Shown: positions 25,695 to 33,607 of the stretch, one piece after another
Layout of the letters: every line of letters begins with the position of its first letter
How positions within the stretch are numbered: position 1 is the first letter of the stretch
From: Methylacidimicrobium tartarophylax
Lineage (GTDB): Bacteria > Verrucomicrobiota > Verrucomicrobiia > Methylacidiphilales > Methylacidiphilaceae
Direction: 5' to 3'
NCBI RefSeq assembly: GCF_902143375.2
Contig: NZ_CABFVA020000065.1
Coordinates: 1-64,000 of the forward strand
DNA: 64,000 bases
Program-made: the position numbers and the translations under genes
The notes under the pieces: generated by a model
Seen by the model: the letters and a program-made list of their open reading frames with translations, nothing else
Database searches by the model: none
Told to the model about the DNA's origin: nothing

Positions 25695-26126
25695 ATGCAA
25701 GGATCAAGCAGATTGCGTGGGTTCAGACTCTTTTTTGCCATTCTCCTCGCGGGCGCAATCAGCTCATCCGCTTGGGCAAAAACAAATTATTATCCGCTAA
25801 AGAAGGTCCTCTCTTCTCCCAGTCGGAAAGCCGGACAACTCTCGCCCGATGACTATATTACCGTCACCGTGGATGGAACGAAGAAGAAGGTCGCAGTCTG
25901 GAGTTCCGCTCCAAGCCAACCCTTTCGGCGGATCGGCGTTCTGGAGACGAACCGGTGGCGGAAGCATGCCGCGCGGATCGCGGCGAAGAACGGGGGCGAC
26001 GGCATCCTCTTGGTGGGGCACGAGGAGGAGCCCTATGTGCCCGCGTGGGTGGGTCGTCAATTAGGTACCCCCCGTTTCAGCGAATTTCGCTACTGGTGGG
26101 TTATCGTCGGTCCCGGGGTACCGTGA
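25695..26126 (+). CDS. Small secreted protein
   Basis: 143 residues from MQGSSRLRGF. The signal peptide is about 1-28 (LFFAILLAGAISSSAWA). The mature ~115 residues are basic and aromatic (DDYITVTVDGTKKKVAVWSS; PRFSEFRYWWVIVG) with several likely beta strands. The longer frame extending upstream to 25266 is antisense to the divergent membrane-protein gene and is not credible. Function unknown. It is followed after 146 bp by tRNA-Leu. Confidence 0.55.
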   Translation: MQGSSRLRGFRLFFAILLAGAISSSAWAKTNYYPLKKVLSSPSRKAGQLSPDDYITVTVDGTKKKVAVWSSAPSQPFRRIGVLETNRWRKHAARIAAKNGGDGILLVGHEEEPYVPAWVGRQLGTPRFSEFRYWWVIVGPGVP

Positions 26127-26272
26127 CCATTTGCCTTTCCCCCAGCACTCCCGAGGACGAGTCCCTTCTCCGTTGCTGCGGCTTTTCGTGGGGGTCGGCG
26201 ATCTTTTGCCGCAATTGGCTCGCCCAGAGTTCCCTGCGGCGGATAAAATGATTTAAGGAACTGTTTGCAAAG

Positions 26273-26357
26273 GCCCACGTGGTGGAACGGCAGACACACG
26301 GGACTTAAAATCCCGTGGGGGGAAACTCCCGTGTGGGTTCGAATCCCACCGTGGGCA
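26273..26357 (+). tRNA. tRNA-Leu (anticodon TAA)
   Basis: Acceptor GCCCACG/CGTGGGC, anticodon stem CGGGA/TCCCG around loop CTTAAAA (anticodon TAA), a long variable arm (GGGGGGAAACTCCC region) and T-arm GTGGG-TTCGAAT-CCCAC, discriminator A. CCA is not encoded. Class II structure agrees with leucine. Confidence 0.96.
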
Positions 26358-26403
26358 GTCGCTTGCGATCTCTGGAAAGTCCGGGAGGGATGGTTGGCAA
26401 CCG

Positions 26404-27264
26404 ATGCGATTCGTGAAAAAAGAGAGTTTAGCGGAGGGTTGGCTCATTCTCCTGGTCAGCAGCCTCTTCCTTGGACAGGCGGCAGCGATGCAAGCGGAAA
26501 ACACGCTCGATTCGCAAGTACAAGCCGGTTCGGCGCTTCTTTGGGATGAGAGCTCCCAGAGAGCCCTATTTCGGCGCCAAATTTATGCACCCCATCCGCC
26601 GGCGAGCACGACCAAGCTGATGACGGCCCTCCTCGTCTATGAAAAGACCGGGCTTGCGGGAGAGATTGTCGTATCCCGCGAGGATCTCTCGAGCGCCGGC
26701 GAGGTGCAGACCGTTCGCCTGCTGCCGGGAGATCGATTCCTGGTGGCGGATCTCGTCCGAGCCCTGCTCATCAGCTCGAGCAATGAGGCTGCGCTTGCGC
26801 TTGCCCGGCATGCTTCCGGATCGGTGAGCGCGTTCGTTGCCGAGATGAACGCCCGGGCAAAAGGGCTGGGTTGCGCGAAGACTCATTTCGTCAATCCGAA
26901 CGGGGAGACGGAGCCTGGGCATGTGAGTTGCGCCAGCGACCTCTTGCGCATTTTCGAGGCCGTGCTTGCTGTGGCCCCCTTACGCAGGATCTGCGCCAGC
27001 GAGAGTTATTCCCTCCGCTCCGCCGAAGGAAAGCCCGTGCAGTATTTGATGAATACGAATCGGCTCCTGGGTCCCTACCCGGGAATGGGTCCTGCCAAGA
27101 CCGGATGGACGCCGGAGGCCCGGCATACTTATGCCGCCCTATGCCAGCGAGGAGAACGCAAGGTAGCCCTGATCCTTTTCGATAGCCCCAACAAATGGGC
27201 CGATGCGGTGGCTCTTTTCGACTTCGCCTTCGGCGAAAAAGGGAGCCGAGTCGGCGGACTTTAA
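26404..27264 (+). CDS. dacA: D-alanyl-D-alanine carboxypeptidase (penicillin-binding protein 5/6 type)
   Basis: Trims the terminal D-Ala of peptidoglycan stem peptides in the periplasm. 286 residues with an N-terminal hydrophobic leader (LILLVSSLFLGQAAA). The three peptidase S11 motifs are intact: S-x-x-K in PASTTKLMTALLVYE, S-x-N in LLISSSNEAALALARHA and K-T-G in GMGPAKTGWTPEA. The protein ends just after the catalytic domain, so the C-terminal beta domain and amphipathic anchor of E. coli PBP5 are missing. It is convergent with the GT4 gene and overlaps its 3' end by 4 bp. Confidence 0.92.
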   Translation: MRFVKKESLAEGWLILLVSSLFLGQAAAMQAENTLDSQVQAGSALLWDESSQRALFRRQIYAPHPPASTTKLMTALLVYEKTGLAGEIVVSREDLSSAGEVQTVRLLPGDRFLVADLVRALLISSSNEAALALARHASGSVSAFVAEMNARAKGLGCAKTHFVNPNGETEPGHVSCASDLLRIFEAVLAVAPLRRICASESYSLRSAEGKPVQYLMNTNRLLGPYPGMGPAKTGWTPEARHTYAALCQRGERKVALILFDSPNKWADAVALFDFAFGEKGSRVGGL

Positions 27265-28298
27265 CCGACCACGCCTTGTCCTACAAGGTTGTCGTAGATG
27301 GCTAAATAGTCCCGGGCCATTCGTTGCGCGGTAAACCGGTTTTTGAAGGCGAGGCGAATCTGTTTCCGGGAGAGCTGCGCCGCGAGCGGCACGGCTTTGG
27401 CGGCTTCCTCCACGTTTGGAACGATAAAGCCGGTTGTTCCGGATTCGAGAATTTCCGGAATTGCCCCGTAGGGAAAAGCAATCACAGGAGTCCCGCAGGC
27501 CAGCGCCTCGATTGCGGAGAGTCCGAAAGGTTCCGGCCATTGAATCGGGAAGAGCATCGCTACGGCGTTTCCCAGTAAGGACTGCTTTTGGCCTTCGGTC
27601 GCTTCCCCGAGGTAATGGACATGCGGGAGAGAAAGGAGCGGACGAATCGCATCGATATACTCGGCGTCATGACGGGGGTCGATCTTGGCAGCGATGAGAA
27701 GATCCAGCCCTGCTCGCCGGGCGATCTCGATTGCCAAGTCAGGACGCTTCTCGACAGAAATGCGGCCCAGGAAAACGAGGTATCCTCCGCTTCCGCTGCC
27801 CAGAGAATAGAGATTCTCGGGCAGGCCGTGAGGAACGGTTCCGGCCCAATTCGCATGAGGAATACACTTACGCTGCGCTTCCGAAATGGCCACCACCGGC
27901 ATTTCCGGGAAGCCTTGGAAAAGGCGCATGAGATCCGGCGTATCGAGCCGGAGGTGGAGGGTTGTGACCGAGCGGTTGGCCCGTCTGCGGAAAAAGGGGA
28001 AGTGAAAAAACTCGGTGTGAAAATGGAGAAGGTCGAACTCGGCTTCAGACTGGAGAGCGGCATCGACCTCAAGGAGAAAGTAGGGGAGGTAATCTCGGCA
28101 ACCGGGAATCTTGCGAAGACTTTGGGGGCAGATGGATCGAAGCGGTGCGCGGGTGACCGAATCCCCGCTCGCGAAAAGAGTCACTTCATGGCCGAGGTCG
28201 ATTAACGCCTCTGTCAAAAAGGAGACCACCCGTTCCGTCCCGCCGTAGCCTTCGGGAGGAACCCGCTCTACCGGCGGAGCAATTTGGGCAATTCGCAC
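27261..28298 (-). CDS. Glycosyltransferase family 4
   Basis: 345 residues with a GTG start. The N-terminal RIAQIAPPVERVPPEGYGGT and RVVSFLTEALIDLGHEVTLF form the GT4 acceptor-side Rossmann fold with a GGTER glycine loop. The C-terminal half has YLVFLGRISVEKRPDLAIEI (donor strand), AMLFPIQWPEPFGLSAIEAL with the E-x7-E-type motif, and CGTPVIAFPYGAIPEILESG. Retaining GT-B enzyme; donor and acceptor are unknown. It is isolated from the larger glycan operon at 31-36 kb and divergent from the protease gene. Confidence 0.88.
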   Translation of the reverse strand: MRIAQIAPPVERVPPEGYGGTERVVSFLTEALIDLGHEVTLFASGDSVTRAPLRSICPQSLRKIPGCRDYLPYFLLEVDAALQSEAEFDLLHFHTEFFHFPFFRRRANRSVTTLHLRLDTPDLMRLFQGFPEMPVVAISEAQRKCIPHANWAGTVPHGLPENLYSLGSGSGGYLVFLGRISVEKRPDLAIEIARRAGLDLLIAAKIDPRHDAEYIDAIRPLLSLPHVHYLGEATEGQKQSLLGNAVAMLFPIQWPEPFGLSAIEALACGTPVIAFPYGAIPEILESGTTGFIVPNVEEAAKAVPLAAQLSRKQIRLAFKNRFTAQRMARDYLAIYDNLVGQGVVG

Positions 28299-28466
28299 GG
28301 GTTGTCAGGTTGGAAATGTGTCCGAGCGTTGTCAAGCTGTAGCGTGATTTTCGCTCAAGAGAGGCCTTGCCGGTGGGAGACAGCTTGGGACCAACACGGG
28401 TGAGTCGGGATCTCTCCGATGGAGTGCTGCATTGTCATCTCCTTTGGCATCCATCAGAGTGACTTT

Positions 28467-29687
28467 ATGGTTGCCATCTTACGTGGCCCTCGGCGAGAAG
28501 CTCGACGGAGGAGAGATCCAGCATTCTCCTTCCTTCCCGTTTTGTTGGGTGCCCTCGCCGCGTTCGGTCGGCTGGAACCCGCCGCAGCCCTAGCCGCGTG
28601 CGACCGGGCGACGGTCGAGGTGATTCGTAGCGTGCTACCCGCCGTGGTCTCCATATCCGTCGAAAAAAGGAGCAGCGGGTTTTTTGGACCAAAGCGGAAA
28701 ATCGAAGGTATGGGAACCGGCCTGGTGGTTTCGAAGCAGGGTGACGTGATCACCTGCGCGCATGTGCTTGGCAAGAGATTCGCCCGAAGGGATCTGCTCG
28801 TTACTTTCTTTGACGGGAGGGTGCGGCTTGCGCACTGGGTCTATTCGGATCCAGGTGCGGATCTCGCGCTGCTTCGCGTGGAGTGCGGGGCGCTACCGGG
28901 CGTCTTTCGCTATAGGAATCTGTCCGAAGGGCAGCTAGGAACGACCGTGCTCGTGCTAGGGTCCGGGATGGGCTATCGGAACACGGTGTCGCGAGGCATC
29001 CTGAGTTCGTGTCCGAGGAGGGTGGACATGAAAGAAGGGGAAGACCTCTCTCTCCTGCAAGTAGATGCCGCAGTAAATCAAGGGGACAGCGGGGCTCCCG
29101 TGCTGGATCTAGACGGAAAGCTGGTTGGACTCTGCTTCGCGAAGGTGGCCGGGCTTTCGGTGGAGGGGGTTGGTCTCGTGATCCCGGGTCGGACCGTAGC
29201 GCGGTGGCTCGATCGCCAATTGACCGGAGGCGACCATCGGGCCGGTCCTTCAAAAGGAGTAGACGGTTTCCACCGCCCAGAGGAACGCCGGGCCGCTCGA
29301 GATCGGGAAAAGAAGGGTTCCCAACGGGGAAAAGGGAGTCCCATAGACGGCGGCACCCCAGTCCATGCGAAACTCGGTTCGCAGCATCAGATTCTCCCAA
29401 ATGTCGAAGCTGACGGTCCCCGTGACACTCCAGATGTCCTCGGGCCCTACGTGGTCGGAAAGGATCTCGTTGGCGCTTCCGTGAATCCAGTCGGTGCGCA
29501 GCGCAAGGCTCGTGAGGCTGTTCGCCTGATATTTCGCCCAGAGGCTTGCCCCGAGCCAGCTCGACGATTGCAACGCTCCGCTGCCGAGGGTGCCGACGCC
29601 TTCGTAGAATCCGCCCGTCGTCTCCCAGGCAAGCAGCAGCCGGTCCCGTGCGGCCTTGGGAATCCACTCGCCCCAAACATCTCCTAG
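28467..29687 (+). CDS. Trypsin-like (S1C/HtrA-type) serine protease with anomalous 3' extension
   Basis: 406 residues as read. An N-terminal basic/hydrophobic leader (SFLPVLLGALAAFG) suggests export. The chymotrypsin-fold triad is visible: His in VITCAHVLGK, Asp in DPGADLALLRV and Ser in NQGDSGAPVLDL. No PDZ domain follows. After WLDRQLTGGDHRAG (about 29240) the frame continues for ~145 codons directly antisense to the porin gene, with a composition (RPEERRAARDREKKGSQRGK) typical of an antisense reading. A TAG in the +1 frame at 29260-29262 would give a natural end, so a one-base indel, assembly error or lost stop is likely. Confidence 0.8.
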   Translation: MVAILRGPRREARRRRDPAFSFLPVLLGALAAFGRLEPAAALAACDRATVEVIRSVLPAVVSISVEKRSSGFFGPKRKIEGMGTGLVVSKQGDVITCAHVLGKRFARRDLLVTFFDGRVRLAHWVYSDPGADLALLRVECGALPGVFRYRNLSEGQLGTTVLVLGSGMGYRNTVSRGILSSCPRRVDMKEGEDLSLLQVDAAVNQGDSGAPVLDLDGKLVGLCFAKVAGLSVEGVGLVIPGRTVARWLDRQLTGGDHRAGPSKGVDGFHRPEERRAARDREKKGSQRGKGSPIDGGTPVHAKLGSQHQILPNVEADGPRDTPDVLGPYVVGKDLVGASVNPVGAQRKAREAVRLIFRPEACPEPARRLQRSAAEGADAFVESARRLPGKQQPVPCGLGNPLAPNIS

Positions 29688-30718
29688 AAAAAAGGGGGCA
29701 GCCCGGTTGAGCGGGCTCTCGACAAAGACTCCGGTGCCGGGAGTGGACGGGGAGAGCCCAAAGCCGGGAGGGTTTACCCCGTCGGGTCCGTAGAGGGCGC
29801 TGGCCACCAGGCGCGCGTTTCGCGCCGGTGCGTCGATTCCCGCAGAGGCGAGGAAGAGATAGGCGGCCGCATTCCCGAGGGTATTGTTGCTCTGTCCGAA
29901 AAAGGGGAAGCCCGCCCGGGCCGCGTTGAAGGAGCCGTCGAGAATCCCGAGGGTGGTTTCCACCCAATCGAGCGGTCGATAGACCGCCTCCATGCCCGTG
30001 ACCATCTCCGGGATCATGTTGGTGTACAGGTTTCCATAGGTGAAGTTGAGGTTGGCCGGGCGCTCCATCACCTCGAATCCCAACGGAGGAACGAACTTGC
30101 CTACCTTTACGTCGATGGCGTTGCCGACGGGGATCCGAAAGGTGACATAGGCTTCGGCCAGCAGGAAGCTTGAACTGTTCCGCGCGTAACCGGCCTCGGT
30201 TGGGACTCCCAGTCCGGCCAGGTTGTCGGGTCCCCCCATGGAGGCAGCATCCTCTCCGACGAAAACATCCGCCCGAAAGCCGGTTTCCCAGCGATTCTGG
30301 TCATCGAGCGGTTTTTCCAAAAGCAAGCGGACGGCGTTGAGGTTGAATCCTCCTCCGGCGATCCCGTCGTCGGCCATGCGTGTGGGGATTCGGGCGTTGG
30401 GGGGAAGAAAATTATCGAGGTAGGAGCTGTCCAGGTAGCCGCTCAACCGGAGACCGGGAGGTGTGGACTGCACGGCGATCCCCCCTTCCTCCAGGGCTTT
30501 TTCCAACTCAGCCGCCGGGGATGCGCTGGCAGAAGCGGAGACGAGCGGGTCGGAGGAATCCGCCTCCACCGGGAAGGAAGGGAACAGCTCCAGCAGAGCC
30601 AAGGTTGCGAGCAGGCGGGTGCTGAGCGGGAGAAGAGGAAGGCGGAATCGTCTGGTCGTGACGCCATGAGGGAGCTTCCGGAGGATGACTGCAAGAGAAT
30701 GGGGTTGCTTGTCCACCT
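29250..30718 (-). CDS. Outer-membrane beta-barrel porin (OmpL-like/BBP2 type)
   Basis: About 488 residues from a tentative GTG start at 30718, followed by a leader (RLLATLALLELFPSFPVEA) and then residues typical of a putative beta-barrel porin: GLRLSGYLDSSYLDNFLPPN, NAVRLLLEKPLDDQNRWETG, VTFRIPVGNAIDVKVGKFV, LNFTYGNLYTNMIPEMVTG and a terminal VETVYSF ending in Phe, the outer-membrane sorting signal. The frame is open back to a TTG at 31100, but that part overlaps the divergent glycosyltransferase gene and lacks porin character. Solute specificity is unknown. Its 3' end lies inside the protease reading frame on the opposite strand. Confidence 0.85.
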
Positions 30719-30916
30719 CTTTGTCCCTAGGAGAGAAACTCCGCCCACCGCCCTGGCCCTCGCGGCAATTGCAAGGCCGTTCTTTCCGAGCGATAGCAAC
30801 CAGGAAGAAAAACCTTCTCCATCCTTTCCTTGTTTCGGCCGGAAAAAAGTATTCAATGAGCGGCAATCCAGGAGATGGAGTGGTCTCGTTCTGCAAAGAG
30901 GAGGAAGGGCACGCCT

Positions 30917-32128
30917 TTGAAGATTTGTGACGTGACCCAATTTTATTCGCCGCGGAGTGGGGGCGTGAGGCGCTACCTCGGCGAAAAGCAGGAGTACGTC
31001 CGCGATCGGACGGAGGACGAACATTATCTGATCGTACCCGGAGAGCAGACGTCGTACCGGAGTGAAGGGAGGACGCACGTCCTTGCGATCGCTTCCCCAA
31101 AAGTCGACCGAACCTCCCGCTATCGCATTCTTTGCAATGTTTCCCTGGTTCGCTCCATGCTCCGCGACATCCGGCCCGACGTCATCGAATCCGGGGATCC
31201 CTACCATTTGGCGTGGACGGCCTTGCGAGGGGCCAGCGAGCTCGGGATTCCCGCCGTCAGTTTCTATCATTCTCACTTTCCCGACGCCTATTTGCGGACC
31301 GCCTGCCGCTTCGGCGGGCCCTTCATCGAGGAGCTTGTCCTTGCCTCGGCCCGACGATACATCGTCCGCCTCTATTCTCGTTTCCGATATACCTTCGTGC
31401 CTTCGATTACCTTGCGGAAGCTTTTGAATGGTTGGGGACTGACCAACACCATCCCGATTCGGCTCGGAGTGGATGCGGAAACCTTCTGCCCCGGTCCCGT
31501 CGATCGGGCATGGCGGGAAGAACTGGCGATCCCCGAGCAGGCATTCTTGCTTCTCTACGTAGGGCGACTCGCTCGCGAAAAAAATATTTCGGTCTTGCTG
31601 CATGCTTTCCGAGTTCTTCGCGCCTCGCGCCGCCTAGATTACCGGCTCCTGGTGGTCGGCGATGGACCGCTGAGAAAACAGGTGCAGCGGTTACAAGCGG
31701 AGACGGATGCGGTGATCTGGCGGCCGTATATCGAGAAGAAGGTCGAGCTGCGAAGATGCTACCGAGCGGCGGATCTTTTCGTTCACCCCGGAGTGGTCGA
31801 AACGTTCGGCTTGGTCGCTGTCGAAAGCCAAGCCTGCGGTTGTCCGGTCATCGGCATACGGGGGACGAACATGGATGATCATATCCACGCAGGTCTCGAC
31901 TTGTGGGCGAGGAGCAACTCTGCCGAGGAATTGGCGAGAGCGATCGATGAGTCTACCGACAAGGACCTACCGCAGATCGGCCTTTGCGCTTCGAAGCGGA
32001 CGAGGGAGATTTACCATTGGCCCAATGTCTTCGCCGAGCTTTGGCGCTATTATCGTTCCGCCATCGGCGGGACGAACCCGCCGGATCTATCGGCGGCTCT
32101 TCCCCTGGAAGGCGCTCGGGAGGGATAG
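30917..32128 (+). CDS. Glycosyltransferase family 4, first gene of a glycan operon
   Basis: About 403 residues from TTG 30917 (preceded by GAGGAAGGG), or 417 from ATG 30875. N-terminal KICDVTQFYSPRSGGVRRYL gives the GT4 substrate-side loop. C-terminal motifs are FLLLYVGRLAREKNISVLLH, RLLVVGDGPLRKQVQRL, and FVHPGVVETFGLVAVESQAC followed by GCPVIGIRGTNMDDHI. The donor-site E-x7-E is present (ETFGLVAVE). Starts a same-strand run of four tightly packed genes (GT4, GNAT, DUF2334, PHP-GT4), so it probably builds a surface glycan or glycolipid with them. Confidence 0.88.
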   Translation: MKICDVTQFYSPRSGGVRRYLGEKQEYVRDRTEDEHYLIVPGEQTSYRSEGRTHVLAIASPKVDRTSRYRILCNVSLVRSMLRDIRPDVIESGDPYHLAWTALRGASELGIPAVSFYHSHFPDAYLRTACRFGGPFIEELVLASARRYIVRLYSRFRYTFVPSITLRKLLNGWGLTNTIPIRLGVDAETFCPGPVDRAWREELAIPEQAFLLLYVGRLAREKNISVLLHAFRVLRASRRLDYRLLVVGDGPLRKQVQRLQAETDAVIWRPYIEKKVELRRCYRAADLFVHPGVVETFGLVAVESQACGCPVIGIRGTNMDDHIHAGLDLWARSNSAEELARAIDESTDKDLPQIGLCASKRTREIYHWPNVFAELWRYYRSAIGGTNPPDLSAALPLEGAREG

Positions 32129-32147
32129 CCGGAGCGAAGGAGGAGAG

Positions 32148-32864
32148 ATGGGAGCGGCTGCAGAGGGAAAAGTGACCGGAACGAAAGACGTTACCATTCG
32201 TTTTTTTCGTGCGAGCGATCGGGAGGGGGTTCGCAAGGTCTGCGCGGATACCGGCTTTTTGGGCTCTCCCATCGATCAGATCTTCGAAGATCGCGAGCTA
32301 TTCGCCGACTACCTGACTTCCTACTACACCGACAAAGAGCCTGAATCGACCTTGGTTTGCGAGGCGGGAGGGACCATCGTCGGATATCTTATGGGCTGCC
32401 GGAACTCGCGGGCGAAGTTCTGGTACCACGCATTTTATAACGTGCGCCTGTTCCTGAGGACGCTGGTGCGCTATCCTTTCTATCGTGCCGCCAGCCGCCG
32501 GTATCTCCACTGGTTGCTTTGGAAGGGGCGGCGGGAAGAGCCCCGGAGTCTTCCGGGGATCCCTCACTTTCACTTTAATATGTTGGCCCCGTGGCGCAGC
32601 GTTTCGCGAACCCGCCATCTGGTCGACTCTTTCTTGGACTATCTCGTCCAAAACGGAGAAAAGGCCGTTTACGGGCAAGTGGTCGTCTTCGATCGTCGCC
32701 GGGGGGAAAAGATGTTCGAGCACTACGGGTTTCAGGTCGTGGATCGAGTGGAAGTGACCAAGTATGCCGGGCGCTTCCCGGGATCCGTCTATCTCTGCAC
32801 AGTGGTCAAGGATCTTCGGGAAAATCCCCGGCTCTACGCTTCCCGCAGGCCTTCGCACGAATGA
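32148..32864 (+). CDS. GNAT-family acetyltransferase
   Basis: 238 residues with a strong GGAGGAGAG before the ATG. The N-terminal VTIRFFRASDREGVRKVCAD is a typical GNAT beta1-alpha1 start. STLVCEAGGTIVGYLMGC matches the central strands. The insertion between them and the C-terminal part is long (RLFLRTLVRYPFYRAASRRY). HLVDSFLDYLVQNGEKAVYG and KMFEHYGFQVVDRVEVTKYA resemble the last GNAT motifs. Acceptor unknown, probably an amino-sugar or other group on the glycan made by the operon. The stop overlaps the next ATG (ATGA). Confidence 0.78.
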   Translation: MGAAAEGKVTGTKDVTIRFFRASDREGVRKVCADTGFLGSPIDQIFEDRELFADYLTSYYTDKEPESTLVCEAGGTIVGYLMGCRNSRAKFWYHAFYNVRLFLRTLVRYPFYRAASRRYLHWLLWKGRREEPRSLPGIPHFHFNMLAPWRSVSRTRHLVDSFLDYLVQNGEKAVYGQVVVFDRRRGEKMFEHYGFQVVDRVEVTKYAGRFPGSVYLCTVVKDLRENPRLYASRRPSHE

Positions 32865-33607
32865 AAGAGAGAGGGGAGCAAGCCCTGATCGTCTCGCTCC
32901 ACGATCTTCACCCGGGGTCTCTTTCGCTTGCAGCCCGCCAGCGGGAGCAACTGCGCCGGTGGGGAGTGAAGGAGGCGAGCCTGCTCGTCATCCCCGCTTA
33001 TCACCACGGACCGTCCTTTTGCGAGGATTCGGAGTTCTGTCGCTGGATTGATCTCCAAAGGAAAGAGGGAGACGAAACGGTCATTCACGGCTACTTCCAT
33101 TCACGCGAGGAGAGGGCAAAGGGGTTGCGGAACCGATTCTGGACCGAGATCTACACCCGGCGAGAAGCTGAGTTTTTCGATCTCCCGCAGGATGTTGCCG
33201 AGGGGAGACTCCGATTGGCCCGCGAGCTTTTTGCGGGACAGGGATGGGCGACCGAAGGATTTGTGGCTCCGGGCTGGCTGATGGATCCTTGCCTGCCGCA
33301 GCTTCTGGCGAGAGAAGGGTTCCGGTACACGACGCGCATCGACGGGATCTTAAGCCTGCGCCCGGAGCAGCGCTGGACCGGCGCGCGGACCTACTGCTGG
33401 AGCACCCGGGCGGGCTGGCGCAGGGCCACCTCACTCGCTTGGAATCACCTGCTTTCCCTGCGTGCCTCCGGGAGGGTGATCCGGGTGAGCCTGCATCCGT
33501 CGGATTTTTCCTATCGCCCGATTCGCACCCAGATTGAACGGATCGTCAAACAGGCGCTCGATCGGCAGAGCCGGCCGCTGAGCTATCTTCGTTATGTCTC
33601 GAGTTGA
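32861..33607 (+). CDS. DUF2334-type polysaccharide deacetylase
   Basis: 248 residues. It fits the DUF2334 branch of the carbohydrate esterase 4-like (NodB) fold: IVSLHDLHPGS with the catalytic/metal Asp, DETVIHGYFHSREERAKG with the H-x3-H metal pair, WATEGFVAPGWLMDPCLPQL and VIRVSLHPSDFSY at the C-terminal metal/catalytic His. No signal peptide, so it acts in the cytoplasm on a glycan precursor such as an N-acetyl sugar lipid. It overlaps both neighbours (4 bp with the GNAT gene, 14 bp with the PHP-GT gene), so all are translated together. Confidence 0.85.
   Translation: MKERGEQALIVSLHDLHPGSLSLAARQREQLRRWGVKEASLLVIPAYHHGPSFCEDSEFCRWIDLQRKEGDETVIHGYFHSREERAKGLRNRFWTEIYTRREAEFFDLPQDVAEGRLRLARELFAGQGWATEGFVAPGWLMDPCLPQLLAREGFRYTTRIDGILSLRPEQRWTGARTYCWSTRAGWRRATSLAWNHLLSLRASGRVIRVSLHPSDFSYRPIRTQIERIVKQALDRQSRPLSYLRYVSS

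Noticed and set aside
28801-29967. Minus-strand frame of 388 codons through the protease and the porin 3' end
   Set aside because: Different frame from the porin, Arg/Pro-rich, no signal peptide; the porin frame with terminal Phe is far better.
30443-31603. Minus-strand 386-codon frame overlapping the porin N-terminus and the GT4 gene
   Set aside because: Out of frame with the porin and antisense to a motif-complete glycosyltransferase.
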